This document shows positions 1 to 6,876 of a stretch of DNA of 15,430 nt, piece by piece. Under the pieces are notes generated by a model, which was given only the letters and a program-made list of their open reading frames with translations, had not been told where the DNA came from and ran no database searches. This stretch comes from an uncultured Emergencia sp. (GTDB lineage Bacteria; Bacillota; Clostridia; Peptostreptococcales; Anaerovoracaceae), in contig CABSEO010000012.1 of the NCBI GenBank assembly GCA_902476665.1, positions 1 to 15,430 on the forward strand, read 5' to 3'. The stretch's first letter is position 1; every line of letters begins with the position of its first letter. Both the position numbers and the translations under genes were made by a program.

Positions 1-360
1 ATAGCTGCCTACCAGATTGGTCAGTTCCAGAATCAGGGCGAAAGTGTGCTGTGCCACAGCTTCTGTAGAGTAGGCGGGAACATGGCAGACGGCGATATCC
101 AGATCTTTGGCTGCCTCTAGATCCACATTGTCATAACCTGTGGCGGTTACTCCAATAAATTTTAATCTGCGGCAGCTTTCCATGACCTGTCTTGTGATTT
201 TGCATTTACTGACAAAAAAACCGTCACAGTCTTTAATCCGTTCTATGATCTGATCGTCCCCGGTACGGTCGAAACTGGAGAAGGAACCCAAGGCTTCAAT
301 GGGAGCCCAGGAAAGATCCCCCGGGTTGATGGAATACGCGTCTAAAATTGTTAATTTCAT
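1..360 (-). CDS. D-2-hydroxyacid dehydrogenase, N-terminal part (cut by window edge)
   Basis: The minus strand is open from the ATG at 360 to the window edge, giving the first 120 residues. The visible part is the substrate-binding half of the D-isomer-specific 2-hydroxyacid dehydrogenase family, which reduces 2-oxoacids with NAD(P)H in the cytoplasm. Signs are the start MKLTILDAYSINPGDLSW, the family loop TATGYDNVD (residues 72-80), and the segment CHVPAYSTEAVAQHT (92-106) that leads into the dinucleotide fold. The GxGxxG motif and the catalytic Arg/Glu/His lie outside the window. The N-terminus resembles glycerate dehydrogenase/hydroxypyruvate reductase-like members, but substrate cannot be assigned. 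An AAGGAG ribosome binding site lies 11 nt upstream (plus-strand 372-377). The gene diverges from the mntP-like gene. Confidence 0.88.
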   Translation of the reverse strand, partial: MKLTILDAYSINPGDLSWAPIEALGSFSSFDRTGDDQIIERIKDCDGFFVSKCKITRQVMESCRRLKFIGVTATGYDNVDLEAAKDLDIAVCHVPAYSTEAVAQHTFALILELTNLVGSY

Positions 361-401
361 CGTATTGAAAACTCCTTACTACATATTATATTATTGTATC
401 C

Positions 402-410
402 AGTATATCA
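402..410 (-). promoter_or_regulatory. Extended -10 promoter for the dehydrogenase gene
   Basis: Read on the minus strand, this is TGATATACT, a TGn-extended -10 element about 40 nt upstream of the dehydrogenase ATG. No good -35 hexamer sits at the usual distance (TTTTCC at 17 bp), which is tolerable for an extended -10 promoter. It mirrors the element at 440-448. Confidence 0.5.
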
Positions 411-419
411 CATCAGGAC

Positions 420-448
420 TTGCGGGAAAACCGTGAAAATGATATACT
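420..448 (+). promoter_or_regulatory. Sigma-A-type promoter for the mntP-rph-rdgB operon
   Basis: The -35 TTGCGG (420-425) and -10 TATACT (443-448) are separated by 17 bp, and TG at 440-441 makes an extended -10. It lies 53 nt upstream of the mntP-like start, leaving a short leader that holds an inverted repeat. No other convincing promoter was seen before the seven genes that follow. Confidence 0.6.
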
Positions 449-458
449 ATTAGTTAAA

Positions 459-478
459 TTTGCCGTTAAGGATAACGG
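459..478 (+). promoter_or_regulatory. Inverted repeat in the mntP leader, possible metalloregulator site
   Basis: A perfect 6-bp inverted repeat CCGTTA/TAACGG (463-468 and 473-478) with a 4-nt centre AGGA lies between the promoter and the ribosome binding site. With its flank it reads TTTGCCGTTAAGGATAAC, resembling, with insertions, the MntR operator core of Bacillus as I remember it (TTTGCC...TTAAGG). It could be an operator or a small leader hairpin. The assignment to MntR is inference from the exporter downstream. Confidence 0.3.
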
Positions 479-501
479 AACAATAGGGAACGGGAGAATC
501 T

Positions 502-1047
502 ATGGGACTGATCGAAACCACAGTGATAGGAGCAGGGCTGGCAATGGACGCTGTGGCTGTTTCTATGACTGATGGAATGGTTTATTCAAACCTGAAAAAG
601 CGAGATTATGCAGCCATGATTTTGTTTTTCAGTGTTTTTCAGGGATTGATGCCTCTGATAGGTTACTGTGCGGGAACCATATTCGCCCGCTGGATTACAG
701 CATACAGCGGCATTGTGATTTTCCTGATTCTAGGGCTGATTGGCAGCAATATGATTCGCGAGAGTTTCTGTAGAGATGAAATCAGGCCGGAGAGAAAAGA
801 ACTGTCTTCGGCAGTGCTGTTTTTTCAGGCTATTGCAACCAGCATCGATGCCTTTGCAGTCGGTGTAGGATTTTGCGCTGTCAGAACAGAGATTTTTCCA
901 GCAGTAGCTGTAATTGCTGCTATTACCGCTTTTTTAGTATTTGCCGCTATCATAATGGGACGCTGCTTTGGGAATGTTCTGGGGCAAAAAGCAGAACTTT
1001 TGGGTGGTATCATTTTAATCGTTATTGGCCTGAAAGGTTTTTTCTGA
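502..1047 (+). CDS. mntP: MntP-family manganese efflux pump
   Basis: This 181-residue, very hydrophobic protein matches the small six-helix MntP (formerly DUF204) family, which exports excess Mn(II) across the cytoplasmic membrane. The two internally repeated signatures are visible: [12 protein letters not shown] (residues 14-25) and [11 protein letters not shown] (113-123). Their aspartates D16 and D116 are the conserved membrane-embedded acidic residues expected to bind metal. Length is typical of the family (about 180-190). GGGAG precedes the ATG at a normal distance. It is the first gene of the plus-strand run and is followed after 28 nt by rph. No yybP-ykoY manganese riboswitch is visible in the short leader, so a protein regulator is more likely. 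Assignment to the family is firm; manganese specificity follows from the family. Confidence 0.85.
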   Translation: MGLIETTVIGAGLAMDAVAVSMTDGMVYSNLKKRDYAAMILFFSVFQGLMPLIGYCAGTIFARWITAYSGIVIFLILGLIGSNMIRESFCRDEIRPERKELSSAVLFFQAIATSIDAFAVGVGFCAVRTEIFPAVAVIAAITAFLVFAAIIMGRCFGNVLGQKAELLGGIILIVIGLKGFF

Positions 1048-1075
1048 TATTTTAAATGTAAAGCGAGGCGATCGT

Positions 1076-1783
1076 ATGAGAACAGACAGACCGGCTGACA
1101 CGATCAGAACGGTAAGAATCACTGATCACTATTTAATGAGCCCGCAGGGTTCGGTTCTGATAGAAATGGGTAATACTAAAGTAATCTGTACGGCTTCAGT
1201 GGAAGAATCCACCGCCAAACATCTTACCGGAACCGGCAAGGGCTGGGTGACAGCAGAATATGCTATGCTTCCCGGTTCAACTGGGACACGAAAAAAAAGA
1301 GAAAAAGGAAAGCCTGACGGCAGATCTGTGGAAATTCAAAGACTCATCGGCAGATCTCTGCGTTCAGTGGTCGATATGGAAAAGCTGGGAGAGAGAACGA
1401 TCTGGATTGATTGTGACGTGATTCAGGCTGACGGAGGAACCAGAACTGCTTCCATTACAGGCGCTTATGTGGCTATGGTACAAGCTATGAAGTGGATGAA
1501 AACACAAGGGATGATCGAAGAAATTCCTGTAAATTCCATGGTGTCAGCTGTCAGCGTAGGAATTGTAAACGACCAATGTCTGCTGGATCTATGTTATGAA
1601 GAGGATTCCCATGCTAAAGTAGATATGAATGTGATTATGACTGATAGAGGAGAGTATATTGAAGTACAGGGCACTGGCGAAGAATCTCCTTTTTCCAGTG
1701 AACAGCTGATGGCTCTTTTGAAATTAGCGCAGAAAGGCTGTACGCAGCTGCATGAGATACAGAAACAGATACTGCAGAAATAG
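1076..1783 (+). CDS. rph: Ribonuclease PH
   Basis: This is a phosphorolytic 3'-to-5' exoribonuclease that trims tRNA precursor 3' ends, releasing nucleoside diphosphates. At 235 residues it is the usual size. Characteristic motifs are [11 protein letters not shown] at the N-terminus, EYAMLPGST (61-69), [10 protein letters not shown] (87-96), the metal/catalytic stretch [18 protein letters not shown] (113-130) with the DxxxxD aspartates, and EVQGTGEE (196-203). A GAGG ribosome binding site lies just upstream of ATG 1076. It is directly followed by rdgB, an adjacency conserved in many Firmicutes, which supports both calls. Confidence 0.97.
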   Translation: MRTDRPADTIRTVRITDHYLMSPQGSVLIEMGNTKVICTASVEESTAKHLTGTGKGWVTAEYAMLPGSTGTRKKREKGKPDGRSVEIQRLIGRSLRSVVDMEKLGERTIWIDCDVIQADGGTRTASITGAYVAMVQAMKWMKTQGMIEEIPVNSMVSAVSVGIVNDQCLLDLCYEEDSHAKVDMNVIMTDRGEYIEVQGTGEESPFSSEQLMALLKLAQKGCTQLHEIQKQILQK

Positions 1784-1819
1784 GAATTCAGATTTTAAGT
1801 ATAGAAAGGAAGAACTGAC

Positions 1820-2419
1820 ATGGAAACGATTGTAGCGGCGTCCAGAAATCAGCACAAGATTTCGGAGATTGAGGCCATCACCCGGAAATTCGGTATGAAT
1901 ATTATTTCCAGGGATGATGCGGGAATTCCTGACTTTGAGATTGAAGAAGACGGGGAGACCTTTGAAGAGAATTCTTTTAAGAAAGCAAATGAAATCATGA
2001 AAATGTGCGGAAAAACAACCATTGCTGATGATTCAGGGCTTATGGTTGAATATCTGGGCGGTGCTCCCGGTGTGTATTCTGCCAGATTTGCAGGAGAAGA
2101 CGGCAATGATGCCAAAAACAATGATAAACTGCTGAATTTGCTGGAAGGCGTGCCGTATAAAGAGAGAAAGGCAAAATTTGTGTCCGTCATCACCATGGTG
2201 TTCCCTGACGGTACATCTCTGTCGGCCAGAGGTGAATGTGAGGGACATATTATAGAGGCACCTGAAGGAGATAACGGGTTTGGATATGATCCGTTGTTTG
2301 TGCCTGACGGTTATCAGAGAACCTTTGCACAGCTTTTACCGGAAGAAAAAAATCAGATCAGCCACAGGGCAAAAGCATTGGCTGAGTTGGAAAAGCGATT
2401 AAAAGAGAGGAACAGATAA
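1820..2419 (+). CDS. rdgB: XTP/dITP pyrophosphatase (RdgB/HAM1 family)
   Basis: This 199-residue housecleaning enzyme hydrolyses non-canonical purine nucleoside triphosphates (dITP, XTP, ITP) to monophosphate and pyrophosphate, keeping them out of nucleic acids. The family pattern is complete: substrate-binding start ASRNQHKISEI (7-17, where S replaces the more common T), the metal-binding IADDSGL (68-74), GFGYDPLF (153-160) and the C-terminal SHRAKAL (181-187). GAAAGGAAG precedes the ATG. The gene lies 36 nt after rph and 3 nt before the YihY gene, so it is co-transcribed. Confidence 0.96.
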   Translation: METIVAASRNQHKISEIEAITRKFGMNIISRDDAGIPDFEIEEDGETFEENSFKKANEIMKMCGKTTIADDSGLMVEYLGGAPGVYSARFAGEDGNDAKNNDKLLNLLEGVPYKERKAKFVSVITMVFPDGTSLSARGECEGHIIEAPEGDNGFGYDPLFVPDGYQRTFAQLLPEEKNQISHRAKALAELEKRLKERNR

Positions 2420-2422
2420 TTT

Positions 2423-3220
2423 ATGACAAGCAGATGGGCCAAGATGGTTCTGCTGGGAATCAGACAGCTCAGAGATCCCTATTATCAGGGCTTTGCAGCG
2501 CAGATGTCTTTTTATATCATGTTGTCTTTAGTACCGACTGTGATTGTTTTGTCTCAGCTTCTGGGACTGTTAGATATTTCTCTGGATTTTCTGGATGAAT
2601 GGATCGGCAAATACGTGGCGCCGAGTATGGGCGATACACTGAAGAAACTTCTCAGCTACAGACCTGCGACCACATCCAATATCGTTCTCATCATCATGGC
2701 GTTGTGGGCGGCTTCCCGTGCACAGTTTTCCATGATGCGAATTGCAAATTACACCTATACCAGCGGAAGAACTACAGGAAACTTCTGGAGGGAACGGATT
2801 CGTGCTGTTAAAACAATGGCACTGACTGTGTTTACTCTGGCATTTGTTGCTGTGATTCTGGTATATGGGAACCGGATTCGGCAGCTGGTGCTGCAGCGGC
2901 TGATTGACGGAACCATGATCAATACGATGTGGATCTGGCTAAGGTGGCCACTAGCGGGGATTCTGTATTTTTTTATGGTTTCCTATAATTATTATGTACT
3001 GCCTAATGACAAGCTGGCATTCAGAGAGATTCTACCCGGAAGTATTTTAGGTGCAGTGGGTATGCTGGTTGTAACGATTGTATATTCTTACTATGATATT
3101 ATTTACGGTTCTCTGGCAAGTATGGCTGCTCTGCTTTTCTGGTTTTATTTTTTGTCCTGGGTGTTGTGTCTTGGCATTTTATTTAATAAAGTATGGAAAG
3201 ACACTAAAGGGGGAGTTTGA
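2423..3220 (+). CDS. YihY/BrkB family inner-membrane protein
   Basis: This 265-residue integral membrane protein belongs to the YihY/BrkB (formerly 'ribonuclease BN' misannotated) family. The diagnostic N-terminal region runs AAQMSFYIMLSLVPTVIVL (about residues 25-43) and is followed by several hydrophobic helices. The family's later GSILGAVGMLVV and LLFWFYFLSWVLCLGILFN segments are also present. The molecular function is not firmly established; roles in transport or envelope integrity have been proposed for relatives. The start lies 3 nt after the rdgB stop. Its stop at 3218-3220 abuts the ATG of the next gene, so translation is probably coupled. Confidence 0.88.
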   Translation: MTSRWAKMVLLGIRQLRDPYYQGFAAQMSFYIMLSLVPTVIVLSQLLGLLDISLDFLDEWIGKYVAPSMGDTLKKLLSYRPATTSNIVLIIMALWAASRAQFSMMRIANYTYTSGRTTGNFWRERIRAVKTMALTVFTLAFVAVILVYGNRIRQLVLQRLIDGTMINTMWIWLRWPLAGILYFFMVSYNYYVLPNDKLAFREILPGSILGAVGMLVVTIVYSYYDIIYGSLASMAALLFWFYFLSWVLCLGILFNKVWKDTKGGV

Positions 3221-3910
3221 ATGAGCAGATATCCAAGAGCTAGAAGACAGAAAAGAAAATATCGAATTAAACCCAGATTTGTTGTTTTTATGGCGATACT
3301 GGTCAGTGTCATGTTAGGTGGTGCTGTTTATTTTCTTGGCACAGAGGAACAAGAAACGGCCAGTCCTGAAGAGCTGGAGGCCCAGCGTGCACAGGGCTGG
3401 AATATTATGATGGCTGCCAGAGCCTATATCAGTAATGAGGATCTGCGTTATGACGACGGGTATTATGCAGGAGGGTATCCTCCGGATGACATCGGAGTGT
3501 GTACAGATGTGGTCTGGAAAGGTTTTATGGCGGAAGGCATCGTTCTTAGAGATCTGGTTGATGCAGATATTGCTGCCAATTTTGAAGCTTATGAAGATAT
3601 CATTTCTGTAAGGGATCCCAATATCGATTTCAGACTGGTGCCCCAGCTGGAACGTTTTTTTGAGCGAAATGCTGAAGTTCTTTCTACGGATGTGGATGAT
3701 TATCTTGCCTGGCAGGCAGGGGATATTGTCACTTTTGAGTCCAGTCATGTGGCGATTGTTTCTAATCTCAGGAACTTATGGGGAAGACCATATATCATTC
3801 AGCATGGAAAAGATCCCGCGGCTGAAGAGGATCGAATCTTTGCTTCCGATGGTATGAAAATTTCGGGTCATTTCAGATGGCCTCTAAACAAAGGAAAGAG
3901 CGGCAGCTGA
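3221..3910 (+). CDS. Membrane-anchored DUF1287 protein
   Basis: This 229-residue protein has a strongly basic N-terminus (residues 3-19), one membrane segment (about 19-39), and an extracytoplasmic domain that I recognise as DUF1287. The hallmark pattern is present: DIGVCTDVVWKGF (90-102) with a single conserved Cys94, the segment DPNIDFRLVPQLERFFER (132-149), WQAGDIVTF (164-172), and a conserved histidine in SSHVAIV (His176). The Cys-His arrangement and the GD-H pattern resemble NlpC/P60-like papain-fold hydrolases. A peptidase or amidase acting on the cell wall is therefore plausible, but this is inference; the family is uncharacterised to my knowledge. AGGGGGAG precedes the ATG, which directly follows the YihY stop. 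Confidence 0.8.
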   Translation: MSRYPRARRQKRKYRIKPRFVVFMAILVSVMLGGAVYFLGTEEQETASPEELEAQRAQGWNIMMAARAYISNEDLRYDDGYYAGGYPPDDIGVCTDVVWKGFMAEGIVLRDLVDADIAANFEAYEDIISVRDPNIDFRLVPQLERFFERNAEVLSTDVDDYLAWQAGDIVTFESSHVAIVSNLRNLWGRPYIIQHGKDPAAEEDRIFASDGMKISGHFRWPLNKGKSGS

Positions 3911-3941
3911 GAAGGCCGTGCTCAGAAGGAAAGAACGGGAG

Positions 3942-3947
3942 AAGGAG
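3942..3947 (+). promoter_or_regulatory. Ribosome binding site that sets the lipid kinase start
   Basis: AAGGAG ends 6 nt before ATG 3954. It decides for this ATG over a GTG at 3918, which would add twelve highly charged residues ahead of the conserved first strand. Confidence 0.7.
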
Positions 3948-3953
3948 AAGAAG

Positions 3954-4850
3954 ATGAAAAAAGTACTTATCATATTAAATCCCTGTGCAGGGACCAGGCA
4001 TGCCAATAAATTTTTTGTAGAGATTATTGATGTCTTTTGTAAGGCGGACTATGAGGTTACAGTAAAAACTACGGCGGGACGAGGTGATGGCACAGCTTTT
4101 GCCAAAGAACACGGAGCTGCGTATGATCTGATTGTCTGCATAGGCGGAGACGGAACTTTCAACGAGGTGGTGGATGGACTGCTGGAGGCAGAGCTGAAAG
4201 TTCCTATCGGTTATATTCCGGCAGGCAGTACCAATGACTTTGCATCAAGTCTTCATCTATCCAAGGATGTAGTACAGGCTGCCAGAGACATTGTGGAAGG
4301 TGCACCGCGGTATGTAGATATCGGAACCTTTAACGGCAGACATTTTTCTTATGTGGCGTCTTTTGGAGCATTCACAAAGGCATCTTACGAAGCGCCTCAG
4401 AGTATCAAAAACATGCTGGGACATCTTGCCTATATCATAGAGGGTATTAAAGATATCCCAGCCATTAAACCATTGAAACTGCGTCTGAAAATGGAGCAGG
4501 GGATTTATGGAGGAGAATATCTTTTTGGTGCTATCTGTAATTCAACTTCTGTGGGAGGTCTGTTAACCCTGTCTGACGATCTGGTGGATATGAACGACGG
4601 AAAATTTGAGGTTATGCTGATTAAGTCTCCTGCAAATATTCTGGAACTGAATCAGATTTTACTGGCTTTGACGACACAGAATTTTAACTCGCCGATGATC
4701 TCTCTTTTCAGCAGCGGAAATCTGGAGATTACTGCTAACGCGGACATGCCGTGGACTTTGGATGGAGAGTATCAGCAAGGTTGCGAGAATATCAGGATAG
4801 AGAATATAAAAGGTGCAATTCAGTTGATTGTGCCAAAGAAGCAGGATTAG
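3954..4850 (+). CDS. Diacylglycerol/lipid kinase (YegS/DgkB-like, DAGK catalytic domain)
   Basis: This 298-residue soluble lipid kinase probably phosphorylates diacylglycerol or a related lipid at the inner membrane face. Family features: the first strand KKVLIILNPCAGTR (2-15), the nucleotide-binding loop IGGDGTFNEV (63-72), and PAGSTNDFASSL (89-100) with the conserved G-T/S-x-N-D-F pattern. The C-terminal beta-sandwich half contains GKFEVMLIKSP and ends near WTLDGE, typical of DgkB/YegS proteins of about 300 residues. Start choice: ATG 3954 rather than GTG 3918, because AAGGAG lies 6 nt before it and the protein then begins directly with the first strand. The PAP2 gene follows 9 nt after the stop. 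The pair could interconvert phosphorylated and dephosphorylated lipids. Exact substrate unknown. Confidence 0.88.
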   Translation: MKKVLIILNPCAGTRHANKFFVEIIDVFCKADYEVTVKTTAGRGDGTAFAKEHGAAYDLIVCIGGDGTFNEVVDGLLEAELKVPIGYIPAGSTNDFASSLHLSKDVVQAARDIVEGAPRYVDIGTFNGRHFSYVASFGAFTKASYEAPQSIKNMLGHLAYIIEGIKDIPAIKPLKLRLKMEQGIYGGEYLFGAICNSTSVGGLLTLSDDLVDMNDGKFEVMLIKSPANILELNQILLALTTQNFNSPMISLFSSGNLEITANADMPWTLDGEYQQGCENIRIENIKGAIQLIVPKKQD

Positions 4851-4859
4851 GGGTTTGAA

Positions 4860-5573
4860 ATGAAAAAGGGGATTAAATTAAATGATTTGAGAGAGCATAA
4901 ACATATACTGCTGGTACTGTATGTACCGGTGTACCTGATCAGTTTTTTTCTGATTGAGTATCTGGTGCCGGAAACGGCGGATTACTGGTCATCCTGGTGT
5001 TTTTTGGATGACTGGATTCCTTTTAATGAGTGGTTTGTCATACCATATTATTTCTGGTATCCGCTGCTTTTCATCGTGGGAATCTGGCTTATGATCAAGG
5101 ATATACCCAATTTTAAGCTGTACATGTATTGTATTATGATCGGATTTTCTGCCAGCATTCTGATCTGTTTGATCTTTCCAAACGGGCAGGATCTGAGGCC
5201 GCAGGTTTTTCCCAGAGATAATTTTCTGACAGACATGGTAAAGGCGATTTATGCTGTAGACACCAATACGAATGTGCTGCCTAGCGTACATGCAGTAGGT
5301 GCGATTGTTGCTGCTTTTGGTGTTTGTACCACTAAGACTGTCAGAAAATTGTGGGTCAAGGTACTCTCTGTCTTCATGTCGGCGCTGATCTGCATGGCCA
5401 CCTGTTTTATCAAACAGCACTCAATTCTGGACGTGTTCGCCGCTATGATTTTATGCGCAGTCATTTATGTGGTGGTTTATGGTTATATCCGAAGAGTTTC
5501 TTCCGGCTCAAAGCAAAAAAAGAAAACTGTTCGAAAAAGAGTAAACAGAAGAAGGTACGCAGAACAGGACTGA
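4860..5573 (+). CDS. PAP2-superfamily membrane phosphatase
   Basis: This 237-residue multi-helix protein has the PAP2 (phosphatidic acid phosphatase type 2) active-site motifs. They are LPSVHAVGA (140-148) with Ser142 and His144, and the downstream KQHSILDV (185-192) with nucleophile-type His187 and Asp191. A possible motif-1 equivalent is degenerate. Such enzymes dephosphorylate lipid phosphates such as phosphatidate or undecaprenyl pyrophosphate at the outer membrane face. The last 25 or so residues are a lysine/arginine-rich cytoplasmic tail (SGSKQKKKTVRKRVNRRR), a slightly unusual extension. The gene is the last of the plus-strand run, 9 nt after the lipid kinase, and a terminator follows. 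Whether it serves undecaprenyl recycling or phospholipid turnover cannot be decided from sequence. Confidence 0.85.
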   Translation: MKKGIKLNDLREHKHILLVLYVPVYLISFFLIEYLVPETADYWSSWCFLDDWIPFNEWFVIPYYFWYPLLFIVGIWLMIKDIPNFKLYMYCIMIGFSASILICLIFPNGQDLRPQVFPRDNFLTDMVKAIYAVDTNTNVLPSVHAVGAIVAAFGVCTTKTVRKLWVKVLSVFMSALICMATCFIKQHSILDVFAAMILCAVIYVVVYGYIRRVSSGSKQKKKTVRKRVNRRRYAEQD

Positions 5574-5604
5574 TAAAAGCAACTGAAAACGTCAGTAATA
5601 ATGG

Positions 5605-5666
5605 AAATCCCGAAGAATGTATAAAGGACTCCACTCACAGGAGATTATACAGATTTCGGGATTTTT
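5605..5666 (+). terminator. Long composite hairpin terminator between convergent operons
   Basis: An outer 10-bp stem pairs 5605-5614 (AAATCCCGAA) with 5655-5664 (TTCGGGATTT), followed by a T run. Inside it lie two further exactly placed helices: GTATAA (5619-5624) with TTATAC (5645-5650), and CTCC (5629-5632) with GGAG (5640-5643), closing on a 7-nt loop. It ends the plus-strand operon and lies just beyond the minus-strand operon's stop, so it may serve both; the minus-strand T tract is weaker. Confidence 0.75.
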
Positions 5667-5713
5667 ATGTTTGCGCCAGATTAGAATTGTTATTATGTTA
5701 ATGGTTCCATGAA

Positions 5714-6859
5714 CTACTGCAGCAAAGCCTGATTCAGGTGAAGATTTTTTTCAGCCAGACCGGCTATATTATAGAGAATGAGAACTCTGTCATAAGATTC
5801 TGCCAGTGTTGTGATATTATCCCTGTAATATCTCGGATCTATCATGGTAATCTGGGAGAAGTTCTCCAGAAGGTAGGGAACAAAAGAATTTGCAAAAGAA
5901 TCTTTGACGATAAGAAGTTTTTCTTTACCGGAATCGGCAGATGTTTGCTTGACTTTTATATCTACCACATCAAAGTTACCTCCGAAATATACGGCATATT
6001 GGTCTTTCTTTTTCAGATAATCCTTTTGAAACAGACTGTTGTACTTTTTTCCTCTGATGGTAACTGTGTAGTTTATTTTGTCTGTTCCGGAAGGACATTC
6101 TATGACATCAGACTCCATCTGCGGAAGAAGCACTTTTGAATATAATGTTCCTTTAAAGTCATCTGAAAGCGTTTGCGGTGTATAAGTAAATTTGGAGATA
6201 TCATACCCAAGCAGACTGAGATATTGTTTATATGCGAGAAATGCACCGAACCCTGTCCAATGATGGTCTGTACTGAAGAAGACGTTTCCGGATTCTTTTT
6301 TGGCGTAATGCTCCAGAATCCAACGAAGATCGATAAGATTGCCCTTCAGTGCAGTTTCTGCCATGGAAAAGGCTTTATCTTCATCAAACCGCAGTGCATG
6401 TGCGGGAAGCCGGTTGTGGTATATGTACTGTGCAGTGGGTACCGGCATCAGAGAAACACCGATTCCTTTAGAATTCAGAATCTGCTGAAGCTCTTTCACC
6501 TGCCGGAGATTGTTTTCATACTTTGTCCAGTCGAATTCCCTTTCGGTGATTCTCTGCACCAGACGACCGTCCCTGCACAGATAAGTGCCATTGATATCTC
6601 TGATACCGAAAGCAGTTTCTGTGATGCTTTTGGCAGTGACAAAGCTTTCGCGTCCAAAAATATGATCGCTGAGGTAGTTTTCCGCCTGTTTCTCGAAGTG
6701 ACCGTTTAGGACTGATTCTATTGACAGCACAGGTTTTTCTGCCAGATATCTGTTTTCGTTTTCTGAAAACCGGATATCAGGAGAAAGATATGTTGCCAGG
6801 GAAAGAAAAGCAAGGAGCAGGGCAGAAGCGGTTATGAATATTTTATTATACTTTTTCAT
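5714..6859 (-). CDS. DHHW-family (AlgJ/AlgX-like) surface polysaccharide O-acetylation protein
   Basis: This 381-residue protein has an N-terminal signal-anchor (about residues 7-25) and an extracellular SGNH-like domain. The family name motif DHHW is at 198-201 within FFSTDHHWTGFGAF, and a probable nucleophile Ser321 occurs in IVKDSFANSFVPYL (317-330). By analogy with AlgX, Asp198, His200 and Ser321 would form the catalytic triad that transfers acetyl groups onto an exported polymer. The neighbouring upstream MBOAT gene (17 nt away) is the expected partner that moves acetyl groups across the membrane. AAGGGAAGG precedes the ATG. It is the last gene of the minus-strand operon. The polymer acceptor is unknown. 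Confidence 0.88.
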   Translation of the reverse strand: MKKYNKIFITASALLLAFLSLATYLSPDIRFSENENRYLAEKPVLSIESVLNGHFEKQAENYLSDHIFGRESFVTAKSITETAFGIRDINGTYLCRDGRLVQRITEREFDWTKYENNLRQVKELQQILNSKGIGVSLMPVPTAQYIYHNRLPAHALRFDEDKAFSMAETALKGNLIDLRWILEHYAKKESGNVFFSTDHHWTGFGAFLAYKQYLSLLGYDISKFTYTPQTLSDDFKGTLYSKVLLPQMESDVIECPSGTDKINYTVTIRGKKYNSLFQKDYLKKKDQYAVYFGGNFDVVDIKVKQTSADSGKEKLLIVKDSFANSFVPYLLENFSQITMIDPRYYRDNITTLAESYDRVLILYNIAGLAEKNLHLNQALLQ

Positions 6860-6876
6860 AGTCAGGTACCTTCCCT

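Noticed and set aside
361..501. yybP-ykoY manganese riboswitch ahead of the MntP-type exporter
   Set aside because: The leader after the promoter is only about 50 nt, too short, and the conserved riboswitch sequences are absent.
3918..3953. GTG start giving a lipid kinase longer by twelve residues
   Set aside because: The added residues are a charged stretch ahead of the conserved first strand, and ATG 3954 has a good AAGGAG at 6 nt.
6173..6709. 178-residue open frame on the plus strand within the DHHW gene
   Set aside because: It is antisense to the DHHW gene, which has full motif support, and shows no family features.
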